Below, piece after piece: positions 1-39,100 of a DNA stretch of 64,000 nt. This stretch comes from Tachypleus tridentatus. Lineage: Eukaryota; Arthropoda; Merostomata; Xiphosura; Limulidae. Every line of letters starts with the position of its first letter. Positions within the stretch are counted from its first letter, which is position 1. The notes beneath the pieces are model-generated. The model was given only the letters and a program-made list of their open reading frames with translations, ran no database searches and was not told where the DNA came from. The stretch covers positions 100,301,285-100,365,284 of the forward strand of contig NC_134827.1 of NCBI RefSeq assembly GCF_004210375.1, written 5' to 3'. Made by a program: the position numbers and the translations under genes.

Positions 1-600
1 AGATAGATAGAATCACTCTAGTTTTTGTTTGTCAATTCTCTCTTTAGTAAGAGCAGCATTATATAATCGTCAAATTTATTATCAGTATTTTTGTATATTC
101 TTCAGTTACAGATATGAAGATTTAAACAGTTTGTCATTGTGAAATTCTGATGTAAATTAGAAATGTTGATTAGAACATGTTCACATCAGTGCCTTTAATT
201 TTTATATTATTTAGTGATGTACTCAAACTGAGAAAAAACAATGGCAAATGTTTATTTTTGTATTAGACGTGTTTGGTCTGTTTACAGTAAACATATATTC
301 TTTTTACAGTAGTTCATTTATTCCTTACAGAAAAATATATTTACCTGGTAAATACTGTTGTAATATTGTTATATTCTTATATATAATAAACAGTAAAAAC
401 TCAGCATTTTCTTGTTTTTATTTAGTTTTAGTTTTATTATCTCATTTCAGAATAAATCATGCTTGCTTCCATCTGTAACAACTTATAACTGTTAGACTTG
501 TACATAAACTGCAAAACTGAATTTAGATGAACTCTCGCATGGTTCTAATAAACCTCCATATCAATTTTTGTGAAAATCTGTTCATACCCTGCGAGATAAT
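1..600. other. Non-coding flank, no gene seen
   Basis: AT-rich sequence with many stops in all frames. The short open frame at 248-478 is low-complexity and F/Y/I-rich, with no recognisable motif. A short CA/TA microsatellite follows at about 607-631, directly before the mariner copy. Confidence 0.6.
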
Positions 601-631
601 TACAATACACACACACACATATATATATATA

Positions 632-1524
632 AAAGGTTGTCCAGAAATAAATGATTCAAAGTTTGTCGCTTACAAGGTGTCTTAATTTTCTGCCATTTCA
701 ACTCTACTCAGAATAAGTTTTGCAACCTCCAAAGCAGCATGGACAAGAAGGACTTTGTCTGATTTTCCTTTACGACTTCAAACTTGGACGAAAAGCTACC
801 GAAACTACGTGGAACATCAAACAGGCATTCAGCCATGGATCTGTTACAGAACGTACAGGTTTCAACATGGAGATTAAAATCTTGAAAACATCAAAGGTCA
901 TGGAAGGAGGCCATTTTTAGATGAAAACACATTAGGGGAAACAGTTGAAACAGACCCTTGCACAACAGTATGTTGGTTTGCAAAAAAACTAAACACAAGT
1001 AAATTAAGCATTGCTAACCACCTTAGTGCAATTGGAAAGACGAAAAAGTTGGATAAGTGGCTTCCACATGAGTTGACTGAAGATCAACAAAATCGGTGTT
1101 ATGAGACCTGTCAATGATGACACTCCAAAAAATTGAACGAATTGGGAATCAAGGTTCTGTCTCATCCAACTTATTCTCCAGACCTTTCCCCTACAGATTT
1201 TTGTTTTTTCAAGCACTTTGACAACTTTTTGAACAATAAACGCTTCCAAAACCAGCACTGCAGAAGAAGCTTTCAAGGAGTCAATTGACCATAAGAAACT
1301 CTGATTTCTACAGCAGATGTATAAACAGTATCGTTACACGTTGGCAAAAGTGTGTTGAAGCAAATGGTGCTTACTTTGATTGAAGCTTGTTTTACAACAC
1401 TGGTTTATACTTTTCCAAACTTCACATTTCAAAAACGACATTTATTTTTGGAGAAACTAATACACACACACTTAATACTTATTTTAAAAAATTAAACATG
1501 TAATTTTTAATTCTGGACAAATGA
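632..1524 (+). mobile_element. Internally deleted mariner (Tc1/mariner) transposon, dead
   Basis: The + strand encodes decayed mariner transposase. At about 750-860 it reads LYDFKLGRKATETTWNIKQA followed by FSHGSVTERT (the N-terminal helix-turn-helix region). At about 1000-1100 it reads IGKTKKLDKWLPHELTEDQQ. At about 1125-1230 it reads KLNELGIKVLSHPTYSPDLS and PTDFCFFKHFDNFLNN, the block carrying the last Asp of the DD34D triad. Near position 1105 the sequence jumps from the segment after HELTE straight to the block before YSPDLSPTD. The middle of the catalytic domain with the first two Asp is therefore missing, and several stops and frame changes follow. The ends carry matching inverted termini: TTGTCCAGAA at 637-646 and its complement TTCTGGACAA at 1511-1520. 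Length is about 890 bp against about 1.3 kb for an intact mariner. Confidence 0.85.
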
Positions 1525-2090
1525 TAGATTATTTAGAAAGTAGAAATTATTTAATCAGCCTGAAAGAAGATCCGCTATTTTGGAGAAACGATCGCCTTTT
1601 TGTTTCCATCCGAATAAAGATGTTTTCACTTTATTTCACACATTAGATCCTATATGTTTATATTTCAGCCAATAACAGCGTTAGACTCTTCCATAATATC
1701 ATATCTTGATCGAATCTTCTATTTGACGGATTTTTGCGATATAGCGCTTAAGTTAATTCCGTTTACCTGAATATAGATATGCGGTGTACTTGCAGTGCCA
1801 GCAATTAATGGCATTGGTATCAAGTAATAAAATTTTGGTGTATAGAGCCACAGGCGTACTCATTACAGCAAAGATCCAAGGCTCGCCTTTGAGCTCTGGA
1901 AGTGGAATCAATTTAACGCATTATTCTGCTTTTCCTGAAAGAAATTTTCATATAATAAAGTTTTTCAGCTTTCGTAGTAATTCGTTTTTGTTAAAATTTT
2001 TACAAAAGTAATATATTGATCTGTTTTGAAGTCTCTCTGAAAGCATGTGGATGTTTGTGTAATTGTGTAAGAATGTTGTATTTTTGTATC
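1525..2090. other. Non-coding spacer, nothing recognised
   Basis: The frame open at 1784-2011 has no recognisable domain and no splice or promoter context. I see no repeat or RNA gene. Confidence 0.5.
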
Positions 2091-2230
2091 TAGGGGCTCT
2101 TTATGCAATGGTTAGGTTTCCCTTAAACTCAGATTATTCTTTTTCCTTTCGCAAAAGATTACTCTAAGTCAAGAGACTTACTTTGCTAAAATTCGGGTTT
2201 AGATACCCGTGGTGGGCAGAACATAGAGAC
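2090..2230 (+). repeat. SINE family B fragment (tRNA-derived)
   Basis: The block TTTAGATACCCGTGGTGGGC near 2200-2220 matches, in the opposite sense, the GGGTATCGAAACCC blocks at 58987, 59380 and 60850. It looks like the box-B side of a tRNA-like SINE. The 5' part is strongly diverged and the copy is old. Confidence 0.5.
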
Positions 2231-2406
2231 CAATATGTATCTTTATATTTAATAATAATCAAATCAAATTGATCGCCACATTAGCCTCCGGTATATATTA
2301 CTAGTTTGTCAGTTCAAAATTAGGGACAGTATTACGCAGATAGCTCTTTTGTGTGTGTTTTTTTATATACTTTATCTTGAATGTGTCAAACGTTGGTACT
2401 CATTCC

Positions 2407-2844
2407 TAGGGGCGTAGGTTTTTGACACCCGATGGGGGGATGATTTATGCAACCACTTGTGTGGACTGTTCAATTTGCAAATTGGTAATCACTGATTACG
2501 TGAACCTGAAAGCTGTAAACATGCAGTCACAGAGTATTCTTGTTGCCACGATATTTGCATGTATACTTAAGCCTATTAACTGATACTTACGAACTATCGC
2601 TTAGATCGAAAAGCTTAGAAACATGCCTATATGAAAGATGTGCATTTCGGCTACTGAAAAAACCTACATCTAGGCCTAATTATGTAATTCGATTGGTAAG
2701 AACACGAAAAAAAACAACAATTTGTAGGCCTGTGATGCAATAAAACAATTCAACTAACCAAACTGTAGGGGGGATGATTGTATGCACCATATCCCCCACC
2801 TAAAATGAAGGGGGTTGTATCCCCCCACAGGATCTACGCCCCTG
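2407..2844. mobile_element. hAT-type MITE, 438 bp, with 8-bp target duplication
   Basis: The left end reads TAGGGGCGTAG (2407-2417). The right end reads CTACGCCCCTG (2834-2844), which is CAGGGGCGTAG in reverse. The element is flanked on both sides by CTCATTCC (2399-2406 and 2845-2852), a perfect 8-bp target-site duplication. Termini of the C/TAGGGGCGTAG type and an 8-bp duplication are characteristic of the hAT superfamily. G-run blocks (GGGGGGATGATT near 2436 and 2767) lie near both ends. No transposase is encoded; the short frame at 2540-2743 has no transposase motif. Confidence 0.85.
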
Positions 2845-2852
2845 CTCATTCC

Positions 2853-3694
2853 GAAAGATGTACGAGACAATAACTACATCATTTAATTTAAATCGACATT
2901 TTATTCGCCACTTAAATAACGCTGAAACCAAGTACAGAAGATTGGTTCATATTTATCTTGCCTCATGAGTTTTCATTACGTTACTAAAATCGACATTCTT
3001 AATAATAATTCGTAAACCCGAAATATATTAGGCTTTTCTATATGGTAGATTGTACAGTAATCTAAAGTTTTTCAAGACGATATATATTTCCTCAGTTGGA
3101 ATTCGGATTTCTCGTCATTACAATGTTGGATCGGACGTAATTTAGTGGTCAGCGTGGATAAACTGTGACCGTAGGATATCGTGATTCGCGTTCTTCCGCT
3201 GTTAGTTGTGGGTTTGGTGTTAAAATGTTTGTAAGATTCCACTATTTAATTAGACTAACTAAATAGGTAGATGCTATTGATTATTTCTGCATTTCTTTGA
3301 ATCTAGCTGCTCAAACTAGGAACCCTTGTGTAATTGTGCCAAAAAATCTTAAATAAACAAAATAATACAATGTGGTTTTGAATATATATATATTAATTGC
3401 TCTTTAACTTAACCATTTTGTTTATTTTGAACCGTAACAAAGCAGAGCTAGTGTTATACAATCAATTTTAGTAATATACTTTGTTCAAAAAGTAAAACTA
3501 TTATGCCTTATTATTACATGTGATGCTTTAAGTGAACGGTAGAGGGTTGTTTTATCACATGATTAAAAAAAAACGGACAAGAAAAAAAGTCAAAAGTAAA
3601 GGGTAGCATTTTATTTTCTCGAGACAATTTTAAACAAAAAAGACAAAGTGCAATAATCAGATTTTAAGTACATTAAAAAGATCTACATAATAAG
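2853..3694. other. Region upstream of PHYHD1, probable promoter and 5' UTR
   Basis: No repeat is recognised in the 840 bp before the PHYHD1 start codon. No TATA box or CpG-rich block stands out, so the transcription start cannot be placed from sequence alone. Confidence 0.4.
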
Positions 3695-29106
<25,412 letters not shown>

Positions 29107-31885
29107 TCTAATAAAACTAACCTTGTATCACTGCTTGAAGTCATAAAAGTATAACCAACATATTTTATGTATCTCAGATGTGGTTTATGTTGTTTCAGAA
29201 ACCCTGGTGTTCTACATCACTGTTTTATATTAAGAAATATTCCAAGTATTACTTGTTGATAGAAAATCTTCTATAAAACGTTTATATTATGATACTAATA
29301 CTTATTAAAGCCAGTGTGTAAGTTGTGGTGTATTATATTTAAAGGCCCTGGTTTTTCAAATACATATATGCATTTAATCATGAGAATTATACAAATAGAG
29401 TTAGTTTGTTTTTTATTTAAGTACAAATGATATGATGTGCAATATTATTAAATATGTGTTTGTTGTTAAGAATATTTTGAAATATTCATTATTTTCTCTG
29501 TAGTTTTAAAAAACTATTTTTAGACATTTATTTTCTATGGAATTAAGTATTAAGTATTAAGAATTAAGTATCTTCATACACTTTTCATAAGAGTTGAAAG
29601 AAATTTAAAAATTGTTTAATTGTAATTAATAAAACGATTTTGCATGACAGACATAGCTGTGTCTCAGAATAGAATGATATTTTGGATCTAATGATTTCTG
29701 TTACCTGTATAATATCATAAAAGGTTCAACTATACAAGTAAATAAATCACATTTTAAAAAAGGCAGTTGCAATTTCTCAGTCTTTATTTATGCGAACTTA
29801 CGAATTGTAAAATTAATCATTCACTATGAAGGCACTCATAAATGCAAGATTAACCAACTTGAATGACTCTCCTTCAATGAGGTGTTCTGTGATTATGAAA
29901 GAATGTATAAATCTGTCTACAATACATATATTTGCTTGGTACTATCACGACTTAAAGAAGACCAGTTTCACCAAATTTAGAAGTATAATTTTAATTTATA
30001 ATTATATCAGAAGGACTGTGGAATATATCCTAATTTTGTAAATGCCATTTATTGTTAGATATATAAATATCAAATAAAAACAACAGGAATACCAGCCACA
30101 AAACCAACTGTGTTCAAACAAGAGTCAGGGATCTACAGGAACCCCTCTCTCAACTTACAGTACCATAGAAAGATGAGAAATGTTTCCATTGTACTTACCT
30201 ATATAAGCCTTAATATGTTTCAAAATCTGCATTAGAACACCATGATATATTCACGTATCTCCTAGGAGTACCCAGCATTCAGAAATGAGGAAAAGTAAGT
30301 AGAGCCCAAAATAGCCTCACTAGTTAGGCATTTTTTATTGGTTTACTGTTCTTCCTGCCATGTGAAAGGGAACTGAAAATTTACAGTTAAAGTTGCTGTT
30401 TTCAAATTGTATTAACAACTTGTCTTCATGACTTTCATCCATGAACTGTGAAGACTGGAGAACTTAGAGACTCAAGTATTTCTGCACTTTTCATTTATAT
30501 GAAATTTCTGGTATTTCTGATAAATTTGGAACACATTATATATATTTATATTGTTTTTTGTATATTATTTTGGGTAACAATACTAGTGCCTTAGTGATGA
30601 ATGAAATGCCAGACATGAAATTAAAGAAATACTTTTTAATTTAATATTATAACAAGGTACTCTTCCTAAAAGCTAATATAGAGAAGCTTATATATTATAA
30701 TATAAAATAATTTTTCAGTACCTATGTATTAAACGTAAAGCACAGTATGTTCTTTTTCGTATAGTCACTTCAGTATTTGTACCTTTTAAATCGAATTTGG
30801 ATGTATGAATGAAAACAACTAATTTTACTACTGTTATTTTTATCTATTTGTAATACGTCTACTAAAAATTTAATATATTGTTTTAATCTTGAAATGCATT
30901 TAAGGGTGGTAGAGTTCTGAAGTGGGTAGGGAAATTAATATTGGTGATTTTGTCTAAAACAAGGCCAGTGTGGAATTGTTTGGGAAAAAATTTCCTACTT
31001 GGGCCATCTTTATTTAATACATTTGCCTTCTGTGTAGTGACTTATTTCATAAGCCTACTACTGGTGATGTTTATACATGTTTTTGAAAAGTCAGAGGTCA
31101 AAGGTTGTCTTGCTAATATCCAAATTTTCAATTCTGGCAAAATTTTCTGCTCATACCCATGTATGTACTGTTAATAACTGAGAAATTTACTCCTTAAAAA
31201 ATATTTGAAATACTGTGCTCATCCGTTTTAGTTTTTTAAAGGGAAAAATATTTCGAAGATTTCATGGCATCCTTTTATTTTGCACAATAAAGTTTAAACA
31301 GCTTCACACACTCAGAGTGCGTGTTATATTGTTACAGTATTCTCTGTAATAAACAATAAAAATTCCTTTTATAATTTCCTCTTATAAATTAAACAAATTT
31401 AGATGAAAATATACTAAGTAATTTTTAATTAAAAAATAAATATACTTTTTATTTCATTGGTAAATCTTTACAGTTCTGTGGTCTAGTACTAGTCTTGCAA
31501 AATTTAAGGTTCTCTAATCCTTTATCAAACCAAAACGATTTTGAAAAAAAAAACAACAACATAGTTTAGAAGGTTTGTGAAAACTTAGTTTTTATAAACC
31601 ACACATGGTGAAACTACAGCTTTGTAACTATTTCCTATGATTTGTTATGTGACTGAATTTTGGACATGATTATCTTCCTTGATTCATTTTGCTAGTTAGT
31701 CGCCACTCCTCTAAAATGGAAATGTTGGAAGCATAATAAATGACCAACCATGTTTTCAAAATTATCATAAAAGATCTTAAAAATATATATACATTAGACA
31801 GAGAAGGTAGAAGAAAAGCTATAAAATTAAATTAATAAAGCTAACCGGTAAATTAGAAAGAAACGTTATTTTAATTTTATAAGAA
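29107..31885. other. PHYHD1 3' UTR and intergenic sequence
   Basis: The PHYHD1 3' UTR probably ends after one of the signals ATTAAA (about 29304) or AATAAA (29628-29633). Beyond it I see AT-rich sequence only. The open frames at 29826-30041 and 30941-31174 are low-complexity, without domain or splice context. Confidence 0.5.
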
Positions 31886-32145
31886 TTTGTTTGTTTTTGA
31901 ATTTCGCGCAAAGCTACACAAGGGCCATCTGCGCTAGGTGTCCCTAATTTCGCAGTGTAAGACTAGAGGGAAGGCAGCTGGTCATCACCACCCACCGCCA
32001 GCTCTTGGGCTACTCTTTTACTAACGAATAGTGGGACTGACCGTCACATTATAACGTCCCCACAGCTGAAATGGCGAGCAGATTTGGTATGGCAGGGATT
32101 CAAACCCGCGAGTCGAGCGACTTAGCCATCCGGCCATATCGGGCC
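31886..32145 (-). repeat. SINE family A copy, near full length
   Basis: Minus-strand copy starting from the tail (GAATTTCGCGCAAAGCTACA), through GGAAGGCAGCTGGTCATCAC, to the tRNA-like head (GGGATTCAAACCCGCGAG) and CCATATCGGGCC. The region between box B and the head end is shortened. Confidence 0.9.
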
Positions 32146-32357
32146 TTCACTGAAGCTCAAATATTGATGATAAGCACATTTAGTTATAGAATGAGCAGAT
32201 TCTTCAAATTAATCCGAGAGTATCTATATGTCATGTAGATTATAAATGAAAAATAACTTGTTAGGTTTAAAACTATATTTTGTCTTCATGACATTATATT
32301 AAAGTTTTAGAAAAAATTTAAGTATTGCATTCCATTTTCAATAACTGTAATCATTTG

Positions 32358-32607
32358 TAGAGCAATGGTCAGATGCTGAGGGCGCTCGATTCGTAATCTG
32401 AGAGTCGTGGGTTTGAACCCTGTCACACCAAACATGCTTGTCCTTTCAGCGATAGGTGCGTTATTTTACAGTCAATCTAACTGTTTGTTGGTAAGCCAAA
32501 GAATTGGTGGTGGGTGCCTTCCCTCTCGTTTTCCACTGCTAAATAAGGGACGGTTAATGAAGATAGCCCTCGTGTTGCTTTTGCACGAAATTAGAAAAAA
32601 AAAAACT
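32358..32607 (+). repeat. SINE family A copy
   Basis: Starts with a tRNA-like head (GAGGGCGCTCGATTCGTAAT, then GGGTTTGAACCC) and ends GATAGCCCTCGTGTTGC followed by an A-rich tail. It lies about 210 bp after, and opposite in orientation to, the copy at 31886-32145. Confidence 0.85.
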
Positions 32608-33526
32608 ATATAATCATAACATAATCAAAGAAAGTGAAATAAATCTACATTCTTCCAACAGTTCTTTCTTTTTCGAAATAAAATTGTGTATGAGAAGTTA
32701 TTGTTCGTTAGTCTCCTTCTTGAGGGCGTCTCTGATGACATCTATTCTTTAATTCTTTACAAATTTTAAACTCGGAAGATTTCGAGATTAATATGTTCTC
32801 ACGTTAAGATCATTCAGTCGAAGTCATACTGAATTAAATTTGTAATTTCAGGTTAGTGCTCCATGCAACGGCTTCATTTTTATGTACATATCAAGCCCTT
32901 GAAAAGCAATAATTCACCCACTTGGCAGTTATTGACTGTCTTACAGACAGCAAGGGTATCCGTGGTTAAAATTCTTGGATAAAATTATATCCATTCAACA
33001 TATTATCTAGTTTAGTACTTGTTAGTTGTGGCCATTGACGTATTCGGGTGCTGCTTACATATCTCACTTATTCTAGTGCAATTGTTATATATGATGGTAA
33101 TCATTTTTGTATTCAATTAATCCCGTGTGTTTGTCCAAAACCAGCGAATTTAAAGAGGAGTCTTTTTCTGCTAAAATACAAACTATCTTCTACCAGCAAC
33201 CTGATGTACCGAATAAAACCAATGAACTACAAAATAAGTGTTTCAGTAAATTTTATCTACAACCCAACTAGATAAAACCAGCGAACTATAACACTGAAAT
33301 AATTTCCTCAGAAGTTTCACTAAGGAAGAACTTTCGTTTCAGAACTAAATACAGTACACTGCAAATAACTTCCTCTACTCACGGAAATAACATATTTAGT
33401 GAAACAACAGAAAGTCAGTCAGGATTTTTCTGTCTGACATCTTAACAGATTATCCACACACAACAATCTGACATATTTGTAAGTGACAACAAACATCATA
33501 TAGTTCCTTTGCCATCTGGACACCAA
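32608..33526. other. Intergenic, nothing recognised
   Basis: A short motif resembling AAAACCAGCGAACTA recurs loosely near 33139, 33216 and 33276. No gene or known repeat is seen. Confidence 0.4.
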
Positions 33527-33682
33527 TCCATCAAATGTCGGCATTTTAACTTTCTGCCCAAGACAAGAATGATATTAGTGATGACTAGCTGCCTTCTCTT
33601 GGTCTTACACTGCTAAATTAGGAATGGCTAGCACAGATAGCTTTCATGTAGCTTTGCGTGAAATTCCAAAAACAAAACATAT
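33527..33682 (+). repeat. SINE family A, 3' part only
   Basis: Tail half of the SINE: GATGACTAGCTGCCTTCTCT, TGCTAAATTAGGAATGGCTA and CATGTAGCTTTGCGTGAAAT. The head is absent or too diverged to recognise. Confidence 0.75.
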
Positions 33683-36186
33683 ATGATGCAGCGCATGGTG
33701 ATATTGTTATAAACAAAGGCAAAGGTGAAATGCCCGAGTTGTTCAGTTCTCGCATTTATCGTATTTTATAGTTTATGGATATGTGAAAAATAAGAAAATT
33801 TGTTTCTCGAAATATTTGATTCATGCGTTACATTTATAACGTACATAGGTATAGTAACTGGTCCACACTCATTACCGCTTGACTATTAATTATATATGGC
33901 TCCTTTGTACTTTAGCAATAAATTGAGGATTAGTACACGTACGCGCACAAGGGGAGTAGGCCAAACCGTCTATTTATATTATGTAAACAAATTTTGCTTA
34001 TATGATGATAGCGCAGCTGCTTATGGTATTTAACATTTTACACATAATTTACATTCTTCTGATGAAGTATAAATATTGATGGCTTCTGTTGACGCTTTGT
34101 AATTGAAAGTCTGTAACCGTATTGCTACTTCAGCTTTTACATGCCAAATTTTGTTTGCAGTAGGTGTCTTTAATACATATTAAATATGCCACTGCTACCA
34201 AAATTTAAACTGTATGCAAGTTATTTATAGAAAAACACCTCAGAAAAATGGAACAAGCTGGCATGTTATTGCAGTAGCAAACGTATATGACAGGCAACTG
34301 GATATACATTTTCAGCATTGTACCTTAAGTTTTGACTGAACCCACTTTAAAATAACTAGGCCATACAAATACTTAGCTAACCAGAGTTTATTTTTTTAAA
34401 TCACACTTAGTTTAGATGTAGGAATACTACACCACTGAGTCAAGTTCATCTACACCATCAATTCCATAATACCTATTTACTTTTTTTTAATCATCACCTA
34501 TAATTTTGTGCAAAAGAATTCCAATTCCAACAAGTGAGTTAACACCAATCGTTTCAGTACTGTAATATTTAAGATTAATTTTTTGAGGTCAAAAGGAATA
34601 TTTTTATATAATAATGTGGATAAAACGGATTAAAATTAAGCTTCTTAAGTAATAAAATTATATCTAAACTGGTTGCATCAATTACAGTAGAGGGCAGGAC
34701 GATGTTACGATCACCAATTTTGAACAGAGCTCTGGTGAGAATAAATTTCAGAGTAGAGTAGCAGACTTTTTAAGGATGAGGAGGTTGGAAGTCGTGTGTA
34801 CGTCTAAGTCTGATTTAATTAAACCTAACTGCCAGATATTTTATCGTAGAAACATTTTTATACATGCAAAAGCTAATTTTACATTTTCTATTCGTAGAAA
34901 GTTATAATTAAGATCATTAACTTTTCGTTTATAAATTACATTGGTTGAATACTGAATAGGTTTAGATTCTTGAAGATAGTAAACTTTACGCAACATTAGT
35001 ACTTTTGTTGTTCAGAATGTGTGTTTTATGCATATAAAGATTTCTTGTTTGACGTTGAATAGCAAATTTTATGTCACTCGATTACAGTAATTGAATAAAT
35101 ATTTGTCGAAACTTAATTAACGTTATTCCACATTATTTTTGAATTTGCTATAAACTCAGCTTGGTAATGAATTTTACATTACTAATGAAAATTGAAAATT
35201 ATTTATATGAAACCAGTGATTAAACTGAGGTTTTGAAAGAAGTGTAACATCTTTTTGTGATACATTTTGTAATAGTAGCGTGAATCACAGCATGATACAA
35301 AAAAATATAATTCTTGAAAATATACTGAAATGTTAAATGGTACAGTCTTGCACACTTTAATTGGAACACAAGGTATGTTAATATCTTGAACCTTCGAGAA
35401 TTGGAATACCAATTTATTTACTTATTTTTTTATGGAAGAAACTTAGTTTGACATGAATGCTGAAGAAGGAAAGTATAGATAATTCAGTAACTATACAAGT
35501 TATATCTATATTTGTTTTTTAAAGATATCTTTTAGACATGAATGTGTTGCTCCAAACTGAATCTGATAGTGTGCCCTGAAATGTCCAACTTTTTTCTTTT
35601 TTGCTTGAGTTTTTTGCCATTCATTCCAGACACTGTTGCACATTGAAACTTAGTTATAAAGAACTTTGATACTTTGCTGTAAATTTGTTTAAATATTAAA
35701 CTAAATTATTAGTTTTTAATTATTTTCTACCATGTCCTGAACCTATGGAAACTTTTATACTTGTAAGCCAATGTTAGTTGTGCAGGTTTCACTTTTATTA
35801 AATTTCTAGATACTGGAGTTAAATGTCCAGATATTTAATATTCTTGAAGATGAATGTCGTGACTCTTTCTCCTTCCATCTAGTGAAACATTCTGATGGGA
35901 ATGTCTTCAAAATTTTATTCATCTGTTCAGCCGTGTAATTTGAGAAGCACTTTCTTGAGAAAATGTGAATTGAAAGATCACTGGTGAAAAGATGGCACAC
36001 TAAATATTCTTTTAAGTTTTTAAAACTATCTTAGTATCTTATTACAGGGTTAAAAATTTTCTGTGAATAAATATGAATTTAAGTCAGTCAGTTGAATATT
36101 TAAAAATATATGATGCTATTTAATCATAAAAATTGATCAATTTGTTATTTGTGGTCATGTTTTCAATTATATTTTTTTTAAAGAAA
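33683..36186. other. Intergenic sequence upstream of MRNIP
   Basis: 2.5 kb with no clear gene. A minus-strand frame at 35806-36000 has protein-like composition but no recognised domain. The MRNIP promoter and a non-coding first exon probably lie here: the first coding exon is preceded by a splice-acceptor-like TATTTTTTTTAAAG directly before the start codon. Confidence 0.4.
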
Positions 36187-39100
36187 ATGCCACAAGAGTT
36201 TCGAGTCCTAAGATGTTTTAATTGTGAAACCTTTCAAGTTCATCTTGTGAAAAAATCCATGATATGGAATTGTAAAATGTGTGGTGAAAAACAGTCTGTC
36301 AAACAGGTTAGACAATGAAAAGGATCTAATAAATTAATTCATAAGATTTATTTAGTTATTAACTGCATAAATGATGGAAACTTTATTTGCTTTTTAAATT
36401 AAGAATTGAAATACAGTTTAAACAAGTGGTCAGGTTTTGTGATTTAAACCTTTATATACTTGTGTAATACAGAATACACTGATCTTTTAAAATGGGTTCA
36501 GCATGGCCTGGTGGATGAGGCACTGGACTTGTAATCTGAGGGTTGTGGGTTTGAATCCTGGTCACACCAAACATGCTCGCTCTTTCAGCCGTGGGGGCAT
36601 TATAAAGTGACGGTCAATCCCACTATTAGTTGCTAAAAGAGTAGCCCAAGAGTTGTTGGTGGGTGGTGATGACTAGCTGCCTTCCCTTTAGTCTTACACT
36701 GCTAAATTAGGGATGGTTTGCACAGATAGCCCTTGTGTAGCTTTGCACAAAATTTAAAATAAACCAAACCTTTTAAAATATAATGCTTATATATAGCAAG
36801 AAAAAGTGAATCAAATATGAGAAGAAAAAATTCATTAGCAGTATGTGTGATGTACATAGCCAATTATTTTTCATGTGTTTTTTGAAACCATTGTTAAGTG
36901 TTATGAATGGGAAAGCTGTCTTCTTCTTCTTTTTTACAATTTTCAAAATGTACAAGTCTAGGAAACATCCTTTTAATTAAACTCATATAGGTAGATAAAT
37001 TGCAGAAAATTGGAACACAAAATTTCCCAGAAACATAAATCACTTAAAGCAAACGTGCAGGTCAAATGTTATGAACAATGACAGTGACTGTCCAGATATT
37101 TACTTATCTGTGTTTAGCATGTTTTTACTCACATAACGAGAAGTGTTATCTTTTGGAAGCTAAGTCCTGTTTGGACATGTTTTGATTAAAAAGGGAAACT
37201 TAAAAGGTCAAAGCAGTACCACAAGAACTATATTAAATCACACAGAAGTATAGCATCCTATACTTGTGATTCCCACTATTTCACTGATGTTGTAGTGCAG
37301 AGGATGTGGGTCCTAGATTAACAACTGTACAAGCGTATAATAGTAGTGTTAAGAAATACCAGAAGATGGGCCAAAAATCCTGGTTTTATACTGTTATGTT
37401 TTCATATTGTTTAAAAATAAGTAATAAAACTTTTTCATAACATTTCTTTTAATTTGATGTAATAAAGTTAAAACTGTAAATGTAAATGTTTGGTAACTTA
37501 AATGACCTCTAACATCTTTGGAATTAAATTATAAGCTGTGAAGATGTTTATATTAAATATTGATTTTCAAATGAATAAACATTAGTAGGGCTACACAAGA
37601 GATGGCTGGAAATAGTCACAAATGTTCTAACATCCAAATACAATGTAATATAAGTCAATTTTTAAGTTAGTTATTGTAACAATAGGATGATGCGTGATAC
37701 GTAACATTATATAAAAAGAACATGACGTACTTTAGTAACACAATTTACATAATTCTTATACAAGGATATAAGTAAATGAGAAACATGGCTACTCGCATGG
37801 CTTACTGTTACTTGAAGAACAAGGCTTATATCTGATCTCAGGAATGTGGTGCCTAACCTGAACTGACTTCACAAGATCTGTCCAGATTACAGTCCTCAGT
37901 GGTTCCTCTTACATTATATATTGAATTCACTAACACATCACTTAATCTAAGCATTTCTTCAATAAACTCATGGTGTCGTGTGTTTTTTTTTTCAAACGGT
38001 CTATTAACTTGACAAGTGTACTTATACATAATGCAGGATTGGTTGTATTTTTCAGACATATACGAGGTGGGTCATCACATGAATTAGCGTAATAATTTAG
38101 CTTCTATAAAAATTATAAATTTTTAGTTGTGACATTTTTCCCGACATTCACACAATAAACTCTCGACTGCTGTGTGAGTAAACGATATGTCATGAAAACA
38201 TTTAAAGGACATATCTGTAGTTGCAGGTTTTTGGTTTAATTTGAAGACTTGGTTTAAAACTTATTTTATCTTTAATATGATTTTGTTTCAAAATTGCTGG
38301 TAACTTATAGGGGTTCATAAAGTTAATATTCAATTAGTGTACAATTTGAAAATTTAATTTGTTTTAGGTTACTATTTATACACTAAGAGTTTATTTTTTC
38401 TTAAAGCATTTGTTCTTGTATACCAATGGTGATTTAACGATAAATAATTATTTGAGGTTTCGTTGGTAGACTTATCGATTGAAATATATTCTTTAACATA
38501 TTAGTGCTGGTCTGTAATTTTATGAAAAATTGTTTTCCTTCATCACAATTACTTCAGTACTTTGTAAATACTTAACAGTAGTAACTTAGGATTTAAGAAA
38601 ACCAGTTTCTTTAAAATACAAAATATTTATTTTTTTACATGTAATAAATGAGTAAATAACAATTATGTACATTATTATATATTAGGTGTATGGAAAGGGA
38701 AGTGGACTGGATTGTCGTAAACACGTACAGAAACTGAACTCCTTTAGAGGCCAGCTATTGGAAGAAACTAAGGAATTTCTTCATGTGAGAGGAACTGAAA
38801 CACAATCTGACTCCGAGGTGATAAAATATGATTTTGATTTTTGAAAATGTTTAGTTGTTCAGACAGTAAGAATGTCAGAATTATACAGATTATAACTCAA
38901 ATTTATGTAAGAAAAGTATTCTGAAATTGTTTAGGTAATAAATTATATCTTTGGCTGTACAATAGCAACTTATAGAGTGGTTCCATTTTTTATTTTTTTT
39001 AATTCTCAGCTCATAACTCTATCATCTCTTGACTGATTTGAAATCTACTTGTAGTTTTGGACTCCATAGGTCAAAACCTTTTGGACAATATATTTGACTA

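Noticed and set aside
1004-1276. Minus-strand open frame as a gene
   Set aside because: It is antisense to the decayed mariner transposase.
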